Below, piece by piece: positions 9,426 through 18,255 of a DNA stretch of 64,000 nucleotides. The notes beneath the pieces are model-generated. The model was given only the letters and a program-made list of their open reading frames with translations. It was not told the DNA's origin and did not search any database. The first letter of the stretch is position 1. Every line of letters begins with the position of its first letter. Position numbers and translations under genes: made by a program. This DNA comes from SZUA-442 sp963792405 (GTDB taxonomy: Bacteria; Actinomycetota; Acidimicrobiia; Spongiisociales; UBA5794), in assembly GCA_963792405.1 (NCBI GenBank), contig CAWBVU010000006.1, positions 310,001 through 374,000 of the forward strand, in the 5' to 3' direction.

Positions 9426-10559
9426 GTGCTGTACGCAATCGTCGGGGTTCTCGCGGCGACCGTCATCGGCCTCACCGTGACGCTCGTCGTGATGACGCGT
9501 GGGCGCAGCGACCAGCGCTCGGACGACCTCGATCGTCGGATGGGCGAGCTCATGAACGCCCAACTCGCGCTGGTGGGGAAGGTGGACACCGTCTCGCAGC
9601 AGCAGGTGACGAGCTCCAAGGCCCTCACCGACACCCTCGCCGTGACCCAGCAGGAGCTCACTCGTCAGATCAACGAGCGACTCCAGGCCGTACAGTCGGC
9701 GATGGGGGACAACCTGACCCATTCTGCGAAGGCGACCGCCAAGTCCCTCGGCGAGCTCTCACAACGACTCGAGACCATCGACAAGGCCCAGCAGAACATC
9801 ACCGACCTCTCCGAGCAGGTCGTGAGCCTCCAGCACGTCCTCGACGACAAGCACGCTCGTGGAGCGTTCGGTGAGGTGCAACTCAACGACATCGTCGTCG
9901 ACGCGTTGCCGCCGAGCGCCTACGCCTTCCAGGTCGTCCTGAGCAATGCGCGGCGAGCCGACTGCGTCATCAAGCTCCCCAATCCACCCGGTCCGATCGT
10001 GATCGACGCGAAATTCCCGCTCACCGCCTACATGGCGATGCTCAACGCCCCTGACGACGCCGAGCGGGCACGATCGGCGAAGCAGCTGGGCATCGACACG
10101 AAGAAGCACATCAAGGACATCGCCGAGCGCTACATCCTGCCGGGCGAGACCTCGGACTCCGCGCTGATGTTCATCCCATCCGAGGCGGTCTACGCCGAGC
10201 TCCACGCGCATCACCCCGACGTGATCGAACTGAGCCACCGCTCGAAGGTGTACCTCGTGTCGCCGACGACGATGATGGCGACCCTCACCACGGTGCGTGC
10301 CGTGCTGCGCGACGTGCGCATGCGTGAGCAGGCGAGCCTCATCCAGGTCGAGATCGGCATCATGCTCAAGGACGTCGAGCGCCTCATGGACCGCGTGCAC
10401 AAGCTGGAGACCCACTTCGACCAGGCGGACCGGGACATCAAGGACATCAGGATCAGCGCCAACAAGATCGCCTCCCGCGGCACCAAGATCGAGGAGCTCG
10501 AGCTCGAGGACGGCTCCCGACCGGCGATCGAGGCAGGGGAGCGCTTCGACTTCGAGTGA
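9426..10559 (+). CDS. rmuC: DNA recombination protein RmuC homologue
   Basis: This 377-residue protein belongs to the RmuC family, which limits rearrangements at inverted repeats in E. coli and contains a restriction-endonuclease-like core. A single N-terminal membrane helix (residues 1-23) is followed by a predicted coiled coil (about 35-130). The conserved core then follows, with IDAKFPLTAYMAML around residue 193 and the segment MFIPSEAVYAELHAH. The GTG at 9426 is supported by GAAAGGG 7 nt upstream. It stands alone between the oxidoreductase and the rho promoter. Its presence is interesting because this same window holds a large, nearly identical inverted repeat. Confidence 0.92.
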   Translation: MLYAIVGVLAATVIGLTVTLVVMTRGRSDQRSDDLDRRMGELMNAQLALVGKVDTVSQQQVTSSKALTDTLAVTQQELTRQINERLQAVQSAMGDNLTHSAKATAKSLGELSQRLETIDKAQQNITDLSEQVVSLQHVLDDKHARGAFGEVQLNDIVVDALPPSAYAFQVVLSNARRADCVIKLPNPPGPIVIDAKFPLTAYMAMLNAPDDAERARSAKQLGIDTKKHIKDIAERYILPGETSDSALMFIPSEAVYAELHAHHPDVIELSHRSKVYLVSPTTMMATLTTVRAVLRDVRMREQASLIQVEIGIMLKDVERLMDRVHKLETHFDQADRDIKDIRISANKIASRGTKIEELELEDGSRPAIEAGERFDFE

Positions 10560-10624
10560 CCTGATCCGGCGGATCCGATCCCGTGCGGACGGCTCCCGAC
10601 CCCTGCCCGACGTGCGGTCGATGC

Positions 10625-10641
10625 CGCCGGACCCGGGCTCC
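10625..10641 (+). terminator. Possible hairpin downstream of rmuC
   Basis: A GC-rich dyad (CCGGA...TCCGG around CCCGGG) lies between the rmuC stop and the rho promoter. It has no T-tract, so it would not be a classical intrinsic terminator. Confidence 0.25.
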
Positions 10642-10678
10642 GGCCCCACAGGGCCGTCGATGTATCCGCGAAATGTCG

Positions 10679-10706
10679 TTGCATAACCGCGTGCGTCCCG
10701 TATACT
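10679..10706 (+). promoter_or_regulatory. Sigma-70-type promoter upstream of rho
   Basis: TTGCAT (10679-10684) and TATACT (10701-10706) are separated by 16 nt. This is the closest match to a housekeeping promoter that I found in the window. Transcription from about 10713 would give a leader of about 130 nt before the rho ATG. A long rho leader is common in bacteria where Rho autoregulates by premature termination; that role here is inference. Confidence 0.65.
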
Positions 10707-10845
10707 CCCGGCATCCCACCATCGGCCGCAGGCGGTCGACGCGTGCGATACCTCGAGCGCCCTCCCGCGATCACCGTGTGATGGTGCGCCACATCCCCGG
10801 CCATCCGGCCACCCCATCTGAGCGTCTCGAAAGGGGCCATCCACG

Positions 10846-12285
10846 ATGAGCAACGAAAGGGCCAGACTGCTGGAGTTGAACCTCCCGCAGCTACGCGAGC
10901 TCGCGACCGCCGTGTCCGTCGACCACGACGGCCTCCAGAAGTCCAAGCTCATCGCCGCGATCCTCGATGCCGAGTCCTTCGACGCGTCCATGCTCCCCGA
11001 ACAGGCACCACAGCCGGTGGCGGAGGTCGCAGCGACCTCGGGGGACGATACGTCCTCGGACGACACCAGGGACGACGCCTTCGACGACGATCGGCAGGGA
11101 AATCGCAGGAGGAACCGGAACCGCAACCGGAACAGGAGCCGCACCCGCGAGCCCGTCGACGAGTCGGAGCTCGAGGTCCGTCAGGGCATCCTCGACATCC
11201 TGCCGGAGGGGTACGGATTCCTGAGGACCACCGGCTACCTCCCCGGTGACAAGGACGTCTACGTCGCTGCCAACATCGTGCGCAACGACAGGCTCCGCAA
11301 GGGTGACATCGTCGAAGGCCCCATCCGCCCTGCGAGGGCACAGGAGAAGTTCCCCGCCCTCGTGCGCGCCGTCAAGGTCAACGGCATCGATCCCGGCGAG
11401 GCGGCCAACCGGCCGAAGTTCGCCAAGCTCACGCCGCTGTTCCCCGACTCGCGGCTGCGCCTCGAAGTGGACGGCAAGCCAGACCTCATGATGGCCAGGA
11501 TCATCGACCTCATCGCGCCGATCGGCAAGGGCCAGCGTGGCCTCGTCGTGTCCCCCCCGAAGGCGGGGAAGACCACGGTGCTCAAGGACATCGCGAACTC
11601 GATCGCCGCGAACAACCCGGAATGCCACCTCATGGTGGTACTCGTCGACGAGCGCCCCGAAGAGGTGACCGACATGCAGCGCTCCGTCAAGGGCGAGGTC
11701 ATCTTCTCGACGTTCGACCGGCCGGCGGAGGAGCACACGCAGGTCTCCGAGCTCGCCATCGAACGTGCCAAGCGCCTCGTCGAGGGTGGCACCGACGTCG
11801 TGATCCTCCTCGATTCGATCACCAGGCTCGCCCGTGCCCACAACCTCGCCACACCCGCCTCGGGAAGGATCCTGTCCGGTGGCGTCGACTCGACGGCGCT
11901 GTACCCGCCGAAGCGGTTCTTCGGTGCGGCACGCAACATCGAAGAGGGCGGCAGCCTCACGATCATCGGCACCGCGCTCGTCGAGACCGGGAGCCGGATG
12001 GACGAGGTGATCTTCGAGGAGTTCAAGGGGACGGGCAACATGGAGCTCCGCCTCGATCGGAAGCTGGCGGACAAGCGGATCTACCCCGCCATCGACATCG
12101 AGTCGTCGGGTACCCGCCGCGAGGAGCTCCTCTTCGACCGCAACGAGCTCCAGGAGGTGTGGAAGCTTCGCAGGGTGCTCCTCGCCCTCGAGTCGGGCGC
12201 CGCCCTCGAGCTGCTCATCGACCGACTCAAGAGCACGAAGTCGAATGGCGAGTTCCTCGACTCCGTTGCGAAGAGCGGACAGTGA
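10846..12285 (+). CDS. rho: Transcription termination factor Rho
   Basis: This 479-residue hexameric RNA helicase/ATPase ends untranslated or rut-bearing transcripts. The N-terminal Rho-N segment (LLELNLPQLRELAT) is followed by an acidic and then Arg/Asn-rich insertion (about residues 60-108), typical of high-GC actinobacterial Rho. The cold-shock-like RNA-binding domain (GYGFLRTTGYLPGDKDVYV) follows. The ATPase core has Walker A P-K-A-G-K242-T and the motifs VDERPEEVTDM, LLDSITRLARAHN and GGVDSTALYPPKRFFGAARN. The ATG at 10846 follows GAAAGGGG by about 10 nt. It heads the run rho-rpmE-DUF1385-prfA-prmC-tsaC. Confidence 0.97.
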   Translation: MSNERARLLELNLPQLRELATAVSVDHDGLQKSKLIAAILDAESFDASMLPEQAPQPVAEVAATSGDDTSSDDTRDDAFDDDRQGNRRRNRNRNRNRSRTREPVDESELEVRQGILDILPEGYGFLRTTGYLPGDKDVYVAANIVRNDRLRKGDIVEGPIRPARAQEKFPALVRAVKVNGIDPGEAANRPKFAKLTPLFPDSRLRLEVDGKPDLMMARIIDLIAPIGKGQRGLVVSPPKAGKTTVLKDIANSIAANNPECHLMVVLVDERPEEVTDMQRSVKGEVIFSTFDRPAEEHTQVSELAIERAKRLVEGGTDVVILLDSITRLARAHNLATPASGRILSGGVDSTALYPPKRFFGAARNIEEGGSLTIIGTALVETGSRMDEVIFEEFKGTGNMELRLDRKLADKRIYPAIDIESSGTRREELLFDRNELQEVWKLRRVLLALESGAALELLIDRLKSTKSNGEFLDSVAKSGQ

Positions 12286-12325
12286 CAACCGCGGTACAGT
12301 TCCCGAGCATCGAACAGGAGAACCC

Positions 12326-12616
12326 GTGAAGCCCGATACCCATCCGACCTACCGTCCCGTGGTGTTCCAGGACACGTCGTCGGACTTCGCCTTCCTCACG
12401 AAGTCGACGATCGAGACCAACGACACGATCGAGTGGGAGGACGGTGAGACCTATCCGCTCGCCAAGGTCGAGATCTCGTCCTCGAGCCACCCCTTCTACA
12501 CCGGCAAGCAGATCCTCGTCGACACGACGGGTCGCGTCGAGCGGTTCCGCAAGCGCTACGGCCAGTCGTCCGGCGGACGCAAGCAGGCCGCCGCGGACAC
12601 AGACGCGGAGGCGTAG
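12326..12616 (+). CDS. rpmE: 50S ribosomal protein L31 type B
   Basis: This 96-residue ribosomal protein begins MKPDTHPTYRPVVFQD, the standard start of type B L31. It contains no cysteine, so it is the zinc-free form that replaces the zinc-binding paralogue under zinc limitation in many bacteria. The GTG at 12326 is supported by AGGAG at 12316-12320; a longer frame reaching back into rho is not used. A TACAGT hexamer at 12295-12300 could give a separate promoter. It lies between rho and the DUF1385 gene. Confidence 0.93.
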   Translation: MKPDTHPTYRPVVFQDTSSDFAFLTKSTIETNDTIEWEDGETYPLAKVEISSSSHPFYTGKQILVDTTGRVERFRKRYGQSSGGRKQAAADTDAEA

Positions 12617-13567
12617 TTGAGCCGATCCCCTGGCGCGTCGGTCGGCGGCCAGGCGGTCATCGAGGGTGTCATGATGCGCGCCCCCGACGCCTGGGCGGTT
12701 GCCGTGCGCCGTCCGGACGACGTCATCGAGGCGAAACGCCACGAGCTCCCTGCACTCTCCACCCGCAATCGCCTTGCCAAGGTCCCGTTCATACGGGGGT
12801 CCTTCGTGCTCGTCGAGTCGCTGACCCTCGGATTCAAGGCCCTCTCGTGGTCCGCCGAGAAGGCAGGCGAGTCCGAAGGTGAAGAGATCGGCAGGCGGGA
12901 GATCATCCTCACGATGGTGATCGCGATCGCCGTGGCCCTCGTCGTCTTCGTGCTGGGTCCCGCCTTCGCCGCCGAGTGGATCAAGGATCTCGTGGGAGGG
13001 AACGGGCTCCTCTTCGTGGTGCTCGACGGGGCGCTCCGCATCGCGCTGATCGTCGCCTACATCTGGCTGATCGGCCGGAACCCCGATATCCAGAGGGTGT
13101 TCCAGTACCACGGCGCGGAACACAAGACGATCCATGCCTATGAGAACGGTGACCCGCTCGACGTCGCGTCGATCCAGAAGTACAGCCCTCGCCACCCACG
13201 GTGCGGGACGTCGTTCATCATCATCGTGGCGATGGTGTCGTTCGTCGTGTTCCTCTTCCTCGCCCCGCTGCCGTTCATGTGGCAGGTGATCGCACGCATC
13301 ATCCTGATTCCCGTGATCGCCGGCATCTCCTACGAGGTCCTCAAGGCCGCGGCAGGCAGCAGGTGGATCGCGTGGGCCTCGAAGCCGGGCATCTGGATCC
13401 AGTCGATCACGACCAAGGAGCCCGACGACGGTCAGGTCCACGTTGCCGTGGCGTCGCTGCTTGCAGCCCTCGGGGATGAAGCCGTCGAGGAGGTCAAGGC
13501 CAGGGGAGCGATCGAGCCCGCCGCACTCGCCGCCGAGTTCGACCTCGGCGACCGCCCCGACGCGTGA
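12617..13567 (+). CDS. DUF1385 family polytopic membrane protein
   Basis: This 316-residue protein has the DUF1385 (PF07136) hallmarks: GGQAVIEGVMMRAP near the N-terminus, FQYHGAEHKTIHAYE in the middle and HPRCGTSFI thereafter. Several membrane segments lie between about residues 95 and 250. Members are widely conserved beside rpmE and prfA, but their function is not established. The start codon is TTG at 12617, immediately after the rpmE stop TAG, with no alternative ATG before the conserved block. The stop overlaps the prfA start, so it is part of the rpmE-prfA-prmC transcription unit. Confidence 0.9.
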   Translation: MSRSPGASVGGQAVIEGVMMRAPDAWAVAVRRPDDVIEAKRHELPALSTRNRLAKVPFIRGSFVLVESLTLGFKALSWSAEKAGESEGEEIGRREIILTMVIAIAVALVVFVLGPAFAAEWIKDLVGGNGLLFVVLDGALRIALIVAYIWLIGRNPDIQRVFQYHGAEHKTIHAYENGDPLDVASIQKYSPRHPRCGTSFIIIVAMVSFVVFLFLAPLPFMWQVIARIILIPVIAGISYEVLKAAAGSRWIAWASKPGIWIQSITTKEPDDGQVHVAVASLLAALGDEAVEEVKARGAIEPAALAAEFDLGDRPDA

Positions 13568-14652
13568 GCGGCATGGACCCCTCCCTGCTCGCGAGACTCG
13601 CCGATGCCGAGCAGGCGTTCGACGATGCGTTGGCCCAACTCGCCGACCCCGACGTGCTCGGCGACCAGAGTCGATATCGCGAGGTCTCGACGAGGCATGC
13701 CGAGCTCAAGCCCGTCATCGACGCATTCCGACGCTTCAGGGACGCGCAGCAGGAGATCGCCGATGCCGCGGATCTCGCCGAGGGCGACGTCGACGACGAG
13801 ATGGCCGCGTACCTGAGCGAGACGATCTCCGAGCACACCTCCGAACTCGAGCACCTCGAGCGCGAGCTGCGGGCCCTGCTCGTTCCGAAGGATCCCGACG
13901 ACGACAAGGACGTCATCGTCGAGATCCGGGCGGCGGCAGGCGGTGACGAAGCCGCGCTGTGGGCCGGCGACCTGTACCGGATGTACGAGCGCCTCGCCGA
14001 GCGCACGGGTTGGACCGTCGATCCGATCGAAGTGTCCGCGCCGGATGCGGGTGGCATCAAGGAGGCGACCTTCTCGGTGAAGGGAAAGGGCGCGTATGCG
14101 CGATTCAAGTTCGAAGCGGGCCCACACCGCGTCCAGCGCGTTCCCAGGACCGAATCGCAGGGGAGGATCCATACGTCGGTGGCCACCGTCGCCGTCCTTC
14201 CGGAGGTCGAGGAGGTCGAGATCGAGATCAATGACGGCGACCTGCTGATCGAGACCATGCGGTCACAGGGTCCGGGCGGGCAGTCGGTGAACACGACCGA
14301 CTCGGCAGTGCGCATCACCCACAAGCCGACAGGCATCGTGGTGTCGTGTCAGGACGAGAAGTCCCAGCTCCAGAACAAGCTCAAGGCGATGCGCGTGCTC
14401 CGTGCGCGACTGCACAAGATCGAGTCCGACGAGAAGCTCGGTGAGCGTGCCTCGGTGCGGAAGTCCCAGGTCGGTTCCGGCGAGCGCTCCGAGAAGATCA
14501 GGACCTACAACTTCAAGGAGAATCGCGTCACCGACCACCGCATCGGGCTCACCGTCCACAGCCTCCCCGCCGTCCTGGACGGCGACCTCGACGAGATCCA
14601 CGAGGCGCTCATGGCGGACGACATGGCCCAAAGGCTGGCATCAGCGTCATGA
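13564..14652 (+). CDS. prfA: Peptide chain release factor 1
   Basis: This 362-residue class I release factor recognises UAA and UAG. The GGQ motif that triggers peptidyl-tRNA hydrolysis is at 238-240 (GPGGQSVNTTDSAVRITH). The codon-reading tripeptide occupies 194-196 in RVQRVPRTESQGRIH and reads P-R-T instead of the better-known P-A-T or P-V-T; it still fits the RF1 P-x-T pattern and not the RF2 S-P-F. The GTG at 13564 overlaps the upstream stop; an ATG at 13573 is an alternative. The next gene, prmC, encodes the methyltransferase that modifies the GGQ glutamine, a standard pairing. Confidence 0.96.
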   Translation: MSGMDPSLLARLADAEQAFDDALAQLADPDVLGDQSRYREVSTRHAELKPVIDAFRRFRDAQQEIADAADLAEGDVDDEMAAYLSETISEHTSELEHLERELRALLVPKDPDDDKDVIVEIRAAAGGDEAALWAGDLYRMYERLAERTGWTVDPIEVSAPDAGGIKEATFSVKGKGAYARFKFEAGPHRVQRVPRTESQGRIHTSVATVAVLPEVEEVEIEINDGDLLIETMRSQGPGGQSVNTTDSAVRITHKPTGIVVSCQDEKSQLQNKLKAMRVLRARLHKIESDEKLGERASVRKSQVGSGERSEKIRTYNFKENRVTDHRIGLTVHSLPAVLDGDLDEIHEALMADDMAQRLASAS

Positions 14653-15458
14653 GCGAGACGGCGAGGCCGCTGCTCGATGCATCGGGGCTCCCCGAACACG
14701 AAGCCATGCGGCTCCTCGAGGTGGCCACGGGGGGGACCAGAGCGGACGCGCTTCTCGATCGCCCCGTCGACACGGCAGGGGCAGACCGATTCCGTGTCCT
14801 CGCCGACCGTCGGCGGCGGGGCGAGCCGCTCCAGTACCTCGAGGGTGAGGTCCCGTTCGGTCCGGTGGTCATCTCCGTCGACCCGCGTGTGCTGATCCCC
14901 CGTCCAGAGACGGAGGAGCTCTTCGTGCTCGCCACGTCGATGGTCGATGCCCCCACCGAGATCCTCGATGTCTGCACGGGGAGTGGCAACCTCGCCCTCG
15001 CCCTTGCACGCACGTATCCCTCGGCGCGCATCCATGCGACCGATGTGTCCGCCGACGCACTCGACGTCGCCCGAGCCAACGGGGAGCGGAACGGCCTCGA
15101 TGTGACCTGGCTCGAGGGCGACCTCTTCGCCCCGGTTCCCACGGAGTTGCTCGGGCGGGTCGACCTCATCGTCGCAAATCCCCCGTACCTGTCGGAAGCC
15201 GAGCTCGGCGCACTCCCTGTCGACGTGCTGCACGAGCCGATCGGCGCCCTGGTGTCCGGGCCCCTGGGCGACGAACTCGTCGCGAGGATCGCTGCGGAGG
15301 CGGGGACGTGGCTCGCTCCGGGCGGCGTGATCGTCTGCGAGATCTCCGAGTTCCACGCCTCGGACGTGGTGACGATGTTCGGGCATCTCGATGGCGACGT
15401 GCGCACCGACCTGTTCGGGAAGGACCGCTTCGTCGTGGGTCGACGTCGCGTGCGGTAG
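14649..15458 (+). CDS. prmC: Release factor glutamine methyltransferase
   Basis: This 269-residue SAM-dependent methyltransferase (PrmC/HemK) N5-methylates the glutamine of the release factor GGQ motif. The SAM-binding motif I is visible as ILDVCTGSGNLALALA, and the catalytic NPPY motif follows LDLIVA/VDLIVA (VANPPYLSEAEL). The N-terminal helical domain includes the typical P-L-Q-Y-L-E-G segment before FGPVVISVDPRVLIPRPETE. The ATG at 14649 overlaps the prfA stop by four bases, so the two are co-translated. Confidence 0.95.
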   Translation: MSETARPLLDASGLPEHEAMRLLEVATGGTRADALLDRPVDTAGADRFRVLADRRRRGEPLQYLEGEVPFGPVVISVDPRVLIPRPETEELFVLATSMVDAPTEILDVCTGSGNLALALARTYPSARIHATDVSADALDVARANGERNGLDVTWLEGDLFAPVPTELLGRVDLIVANPPYLSEAELGALPVDVLHEPIGALVSGPLGDELVARIAAEAGTWLAPGGVIVCEISEFHASDVVTMFGHLDGDVRTDLFGKDRFVVGRRRVR

Positions 15459-15488
15459 CGTGAGGCGAGTACGCATCTGGAGGTGAAG

Positions 15489-16049
15489 GTGGACGTTGCG
15501 GCAGCGGCTCGGGCGATCAAGCGTGGTGAGATCATCGGCGTCCCGACGGACACGGTGTACGGTCTCGCCGCCGATCCGTACGACGAGGCCGCCCTGGATC
15601 GCCTCTACGACATCAAGGGCAGGGACGATGGCAAGCCGATCGCGATCCTCGTCGCCGATCTCGATCAGGGCCTGTCCCTCGGGGCCATGTCGGACCGTGC
15701 GCTCGAGCTCGCGGACCGTCACTGGCCCGGTGCGGTGACCCTCGTGGTGCCACGACTCGACACCGCCCCGACGTGGCTCGGTGACCTCAAGCGCCGGACC
15801 ATCGCCCTTCGCTGTCCCGACCACCCTGTGGCGCTCGAGCTGCTGCGCCTCACGGGGCCGCTCGCCGTGACCTCCGCGAACCGCTCCGAGGAGTTCCCGG
15901 TGAACTCGGCGGAGGACGCCCGCGAGGTGTTCGGCGATGACGTCCTGACGTATCTCCCCGGCGCCGCAGGCGGTGGTGAGCCGTCCACCCTCGTCGACCT
16001 GACCCGCCCTGCCGAGATGGTGCTCAGAACCGGGCCCGTCGACCTGTGA
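15489..16049 (+). CDS. tsaC: L-threonylcarbamoyladenylate synthase (Sua5/YciO/YrdC family)
   Basis: This 186-residue YrdC-domain protein makes threonylcarbamoyl-AMP from threonine, bicarbonate and ATP for the t6A modification of tRNAs reading ANN codons. Family features are GVPTDTVYGLAADP, the KGRDDGKPIAILV segment with the conserved K-x-R, WPGAVTLVVPR and PLAVTSANRSEE. GTG 15489 is chosen because GGAGG at 15479-15483 sits 5 nt before it; the GTG at 15483 overlaps that Shine-Dalgarno sequence. The protein is the short (TsaC-like) form without the Sua5 C-terminal domain. It is encoded directly after prmC, as in many Actinomycetota. Confidence 0.92.
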   Translation: MDVAAAARAIKRGEIIGVPTDTVYGLAADPYDEAALDRLYDIKGRDDGKPIAILVADLDQGLSLGAMSDRALELADRHWPGAVTLVVPRLDTAPTWLGDLKRRTIALRCPDHPVALELLRLTGPLAVTSANRSEEFPVNSAEDAREVFGDDVLTYLPGAAGGGEPSTLVDLTRPAEMVLRTGPVDL

Positions 16050-16561
16050 GATCGAGCACATGGCCTGCCGTGGGCGTCGGCACCCTCGTGTGGGCGGTGG
16101 CCCTCTGGTTCGGGTTCCTGTCCCTGTCCAGTGACAGGACGGTCGCGCTCGTCGTCATCGCGATCGGCCTCGTCTTCGGCCAGTACGCGATCGCCGGATT
16201 CAGTGGCGCGACGGACGTGATGGGGACGGGCTTCCGCGCCTCACTGATCGCACTCGGAATCGGTATGGGCCTGCTGGTGGCGTTCGAGCTGACCGATACC
16301 GACTCGTTCGCCGTGGCGGCCCCCGTGGCGGCCATGGGCATCGGGGCGGCGATCGCTCTCCAACCCGTCCGCGACCGCGGCAGGCTCGTGACGAGGATCG
16401 CGGTCGTGATCATCGCCTCGGGGGCCGTGGTGGTGCTGTACGGCGTCGACCATACGGTGTACGGGCTCATCGCGCCGCTCGTCCCCGTGCCCGTCCTGCC
16501 GGTCGCCGATCACCTGCACGCGCGCGCGGTCGGAATCGTCGCAGCATCCTCGGAGCACTAG
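16046..16561 (+). CDS. Small polytopic membrane protein of unknown function
   Basis: This 171-residue protein has about five hydrophobic segments (near residues 8-28, 32-50, 65-85, 90-108 and 118-138) and no recognisable catalytic motif. The GTG at 16046 overlaps the tsaC stop, so it is probably co-expressed. In several actinobacterial genomes a WecA-like phosphotransferase gene lies in this position, but this protein is too short and lacks the acidic motifs of that family. I do not recognise a family. Confidence 0.7.
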   Translation: MRSSTWPAVGVGTLVWAVALWFGFLSLSSDRTVALVVIAIGLVFGQYAIAGFSGATDVMGTGFRASLIALGIGMGLLVAFELTDTDSFAVAAPVAAMGIGAAIALQPVRDRGRLVTRIAVVIIASGAVVVLYGVDHTVYGLIAPLVPVPVLPVADHLHARAVGIVAASSEH

Positions 16562-16593
16562 ATTCGGTGTTCGTCGCACCTCCAGGAGCCCCA

Positions 16594-17865
16594 ATGACGG
16601 ACATGATGCGCCTCGCTGAGGCCGATCCCACCCTCGCCGCGCTGATCGCACGGGACGCACAGCGTCAGCGGTCCCACATCCAGCTCATCGCCTCCGAGAA
16701 CTTCGTCAGCTACGCGTTGATGGAGACGTCGGGGTCCGTCCTCGCCAACAAGTACTCCGAGGGCTACCCCGGTCGTCGCTACTACGAGGGGTGTGAGGTC
16801 GTCGACGAGATCGAGTTGCTCGCGATCTCGAGGGCGAAGGAGGTGTTTGGCGCCGAGCATGCGAACGTGCAGGCACACTCCGGATCCCAGGCGAACATGG
16901 CGGCGTACTTCGCCGTCCTCGAGCCCGGCGACACCATTCTCGGCATGCGGCTCGACCAGGGAGGCCATCTCACCCACGGGTCGCCTGTCAGCTTCTCCGG
17001 CAAGCTGTTCCACTTCGTCGCCTATGGCGTCGACCCGGAGACGGAACGGATCGACATGGGCGAGGTGCGCGCGCTCGCTCTCGAGCACCGACCCAAGATG
17101 ATCGTCGCCGGCTACTCGGCGTACTCGCAGATCATCGACTGGTCGGCATTCAGGGAGATCGCGGACGAGGTCGGTGCGGTGTTCCTCGTCGATGCCGCCC
17201 ACATCATCGGCCTGATCGCGGGTGGGGCGCACCCCTCACCGGTACCCCATGCCGACATCGTCACGGCGACCACCCACAAGGCGCTCCGAGGTCCCAGGGG
17301 CGGGCTCATCCTGGCAAGGGAGCACTACGGGGCTGCGATCGACAAGGCGGTGTTCCCCTTCTCACAGGGCGGTGCCATCAACCATCAGATCGCGGGGAAG
17401 GCCCTCTGCTTCAAGCAAGCCGGTTCCCCCGAGTTCGCCCAGTACGCGCAGCAGATCGTGCGCAACGCCTCCGTCCTCGCCGACACGATGATCGGTGCGG
17501 GCGCGAGGGTCGTGTCCGGGGGGACCGAGAACCACATGTTCCTCGTCGACCTGCGATCGATCGACCCGGACCTCACGGGCAAGGAGGCCGCGACCCTCCT
17601 CGACCAGATGGGTATCACCCTCAACCGGAATGCGATCCCGTTCGATCCGCGATCCCCGTTCATCACCTCGGGCATCCGCATCGGGACCCCCGCGGTGACC
17701 ACGGCCGGCATGAAGCAGGAGCAGATGGTCACCCTCGGCAATGCCATCATCGAGATCCTGCGCAAACGACACGACCCCGCGGTGCTCGACCACCTCCGCG
17801 CGAGGGTGACCGAGCTCTCGGACGCCTTCCCCGCCTACCCGGTCGAGTTCAACGGATACGTCTGA
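16594..17865 (+). CDS. glyA: Serine hydroxymethyltransferase
   Basis: This 423-residue PLP enzyme interconverts serine and glycine while charging tetrahydrofolate with a one-carbon unit. The PLP lysine is K229 in the family block VTATTHKALRGPRGG, and IQLIASENFVS and NKYSEGYPGRRYYEGCEVVDEIE are near-invariant SHMT segments. The ATG at 16594 is supported by AGGAG a few bases upstream; the upstream in-frame GTG at 16567 would add nine unconserved residues. A TAGATT hexamer at 16559-16564 could be its -10 element. It sits between the tsaC group and the ATP synthase operon. Confidence 0.96.
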   Translation: MTDMMRLAEADPTLAALIARDAQRQRSHIQLIASENFVSYALMETSGSVLANKYSEGYPGRRYYEGCEVVDEIELLAISRAKEVFGAEHANVQAHSGSQANMAAYFAVLEPGDTILGMRLDQGGHLTHGSPVSFSGKLFHFVAYGVDPETERIDMGEVRALALEHRPKMIVAGYSAYSQIIDWSAFREIADEVGAVFLVDAAHIIGLIAGGAHPSPVPHADIVTATTHKALRGPRGGLILAREHYGAAIDKAVFPFSQGGAINHQIAGKALCFKQAGSPEFAQYAQQIVRNASVLADTMIGAGARVVSGGTENHMFLVDLRSIDPDLTGKEAATLLDQMGITLNRNAIPFDPRSPFITSGIRIGTPAVTTAGMKQEQMVTLGNAIIEILRKRHDPAVLDHLRARVTELSDAFPAYPVEFNGYV

Positions 17866-17892
17866 GGTGCGTGGAGCGAGCGGCTGCCGCGA

Positions 17893-17923
17893 TTGGGGAT
17901 GCTTCCCGCCGGTCGGGTAGCCT
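17893..17923 (+). promoter_or_regulatory. Possible promoter of the ATP synthase operon
   Basis: TTGGGG (17893-17898) and TAGCCT (17918-17923) are separated by 19 nt, just upstream of the first gene of the atp operon. The spacing is slightly long and the -35 element is weak. Confidence 0.35.
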
Positions 17924-17958
17924 TGCACGAACCACGGACCCGGTTCGCGAGGACCCGC

Positions 17959-18255
17959 GTGATCGATCACGACATGCCACACGACCAGCAGGCCGACAAC
18001 ACCGACGTGACCCCCGCGACCAGGCTCGTCCCGGCGCGCGACCTCATCACCGGCGGCTTCTCGAAGAAGGCCGACCTCGTGTCGTACTTCGTGACGGGCC
18101 TGCTCCTCGGCCTGTTCCTCGATTGGATCCTCGGCACCTCACCGCTGATGGTCGTCACCTGGACGCTGATCGGTTTCGCCGTGGGCTTCTATCGCCTGTG
18201 GCAGGGTTCGTCCGACCTCGAGGAGGAGGGAAGGCGGCGTGGCCACGGTGTCTGA
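17959..18255 (+). CDS. AtpZ/AtpI-like small membrane protein of the ATP synthase operon
   Basis: This 98-residue protein has two membrane helices (about residues 37-53 and 58-76, flanking the loop around GTSP) and charged ends, the layout of AtpZ-type proteins (PF09527-like) encoded first in many atp operons. AtpZ/AtpI proteins are linked to c-ring assembly and Mg2+ supply; the role here is inferred from position and topology. GTG 17959 is preferred because GAGG lies 6 nt upstream; ATG 17974 is an alternative. The 3' end overlaps the next gene. Confidence 0.7.
   Translation: MIDHDMPHDQQADNTDVTPATRLVPARDLITGGFSKKADLVSYFVTGLLLGLFLDWILGTSPLMVVTWTLIGFAVGFYRLWQGSSDLEEEGRRRGHGV

Noticed and set aside
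10891..12288. Open frame of 465 codons antisense to rho
   Set aside because: The plus strand is unmistakably rho; the antisense product has no motif and mirrors rho codon bias.
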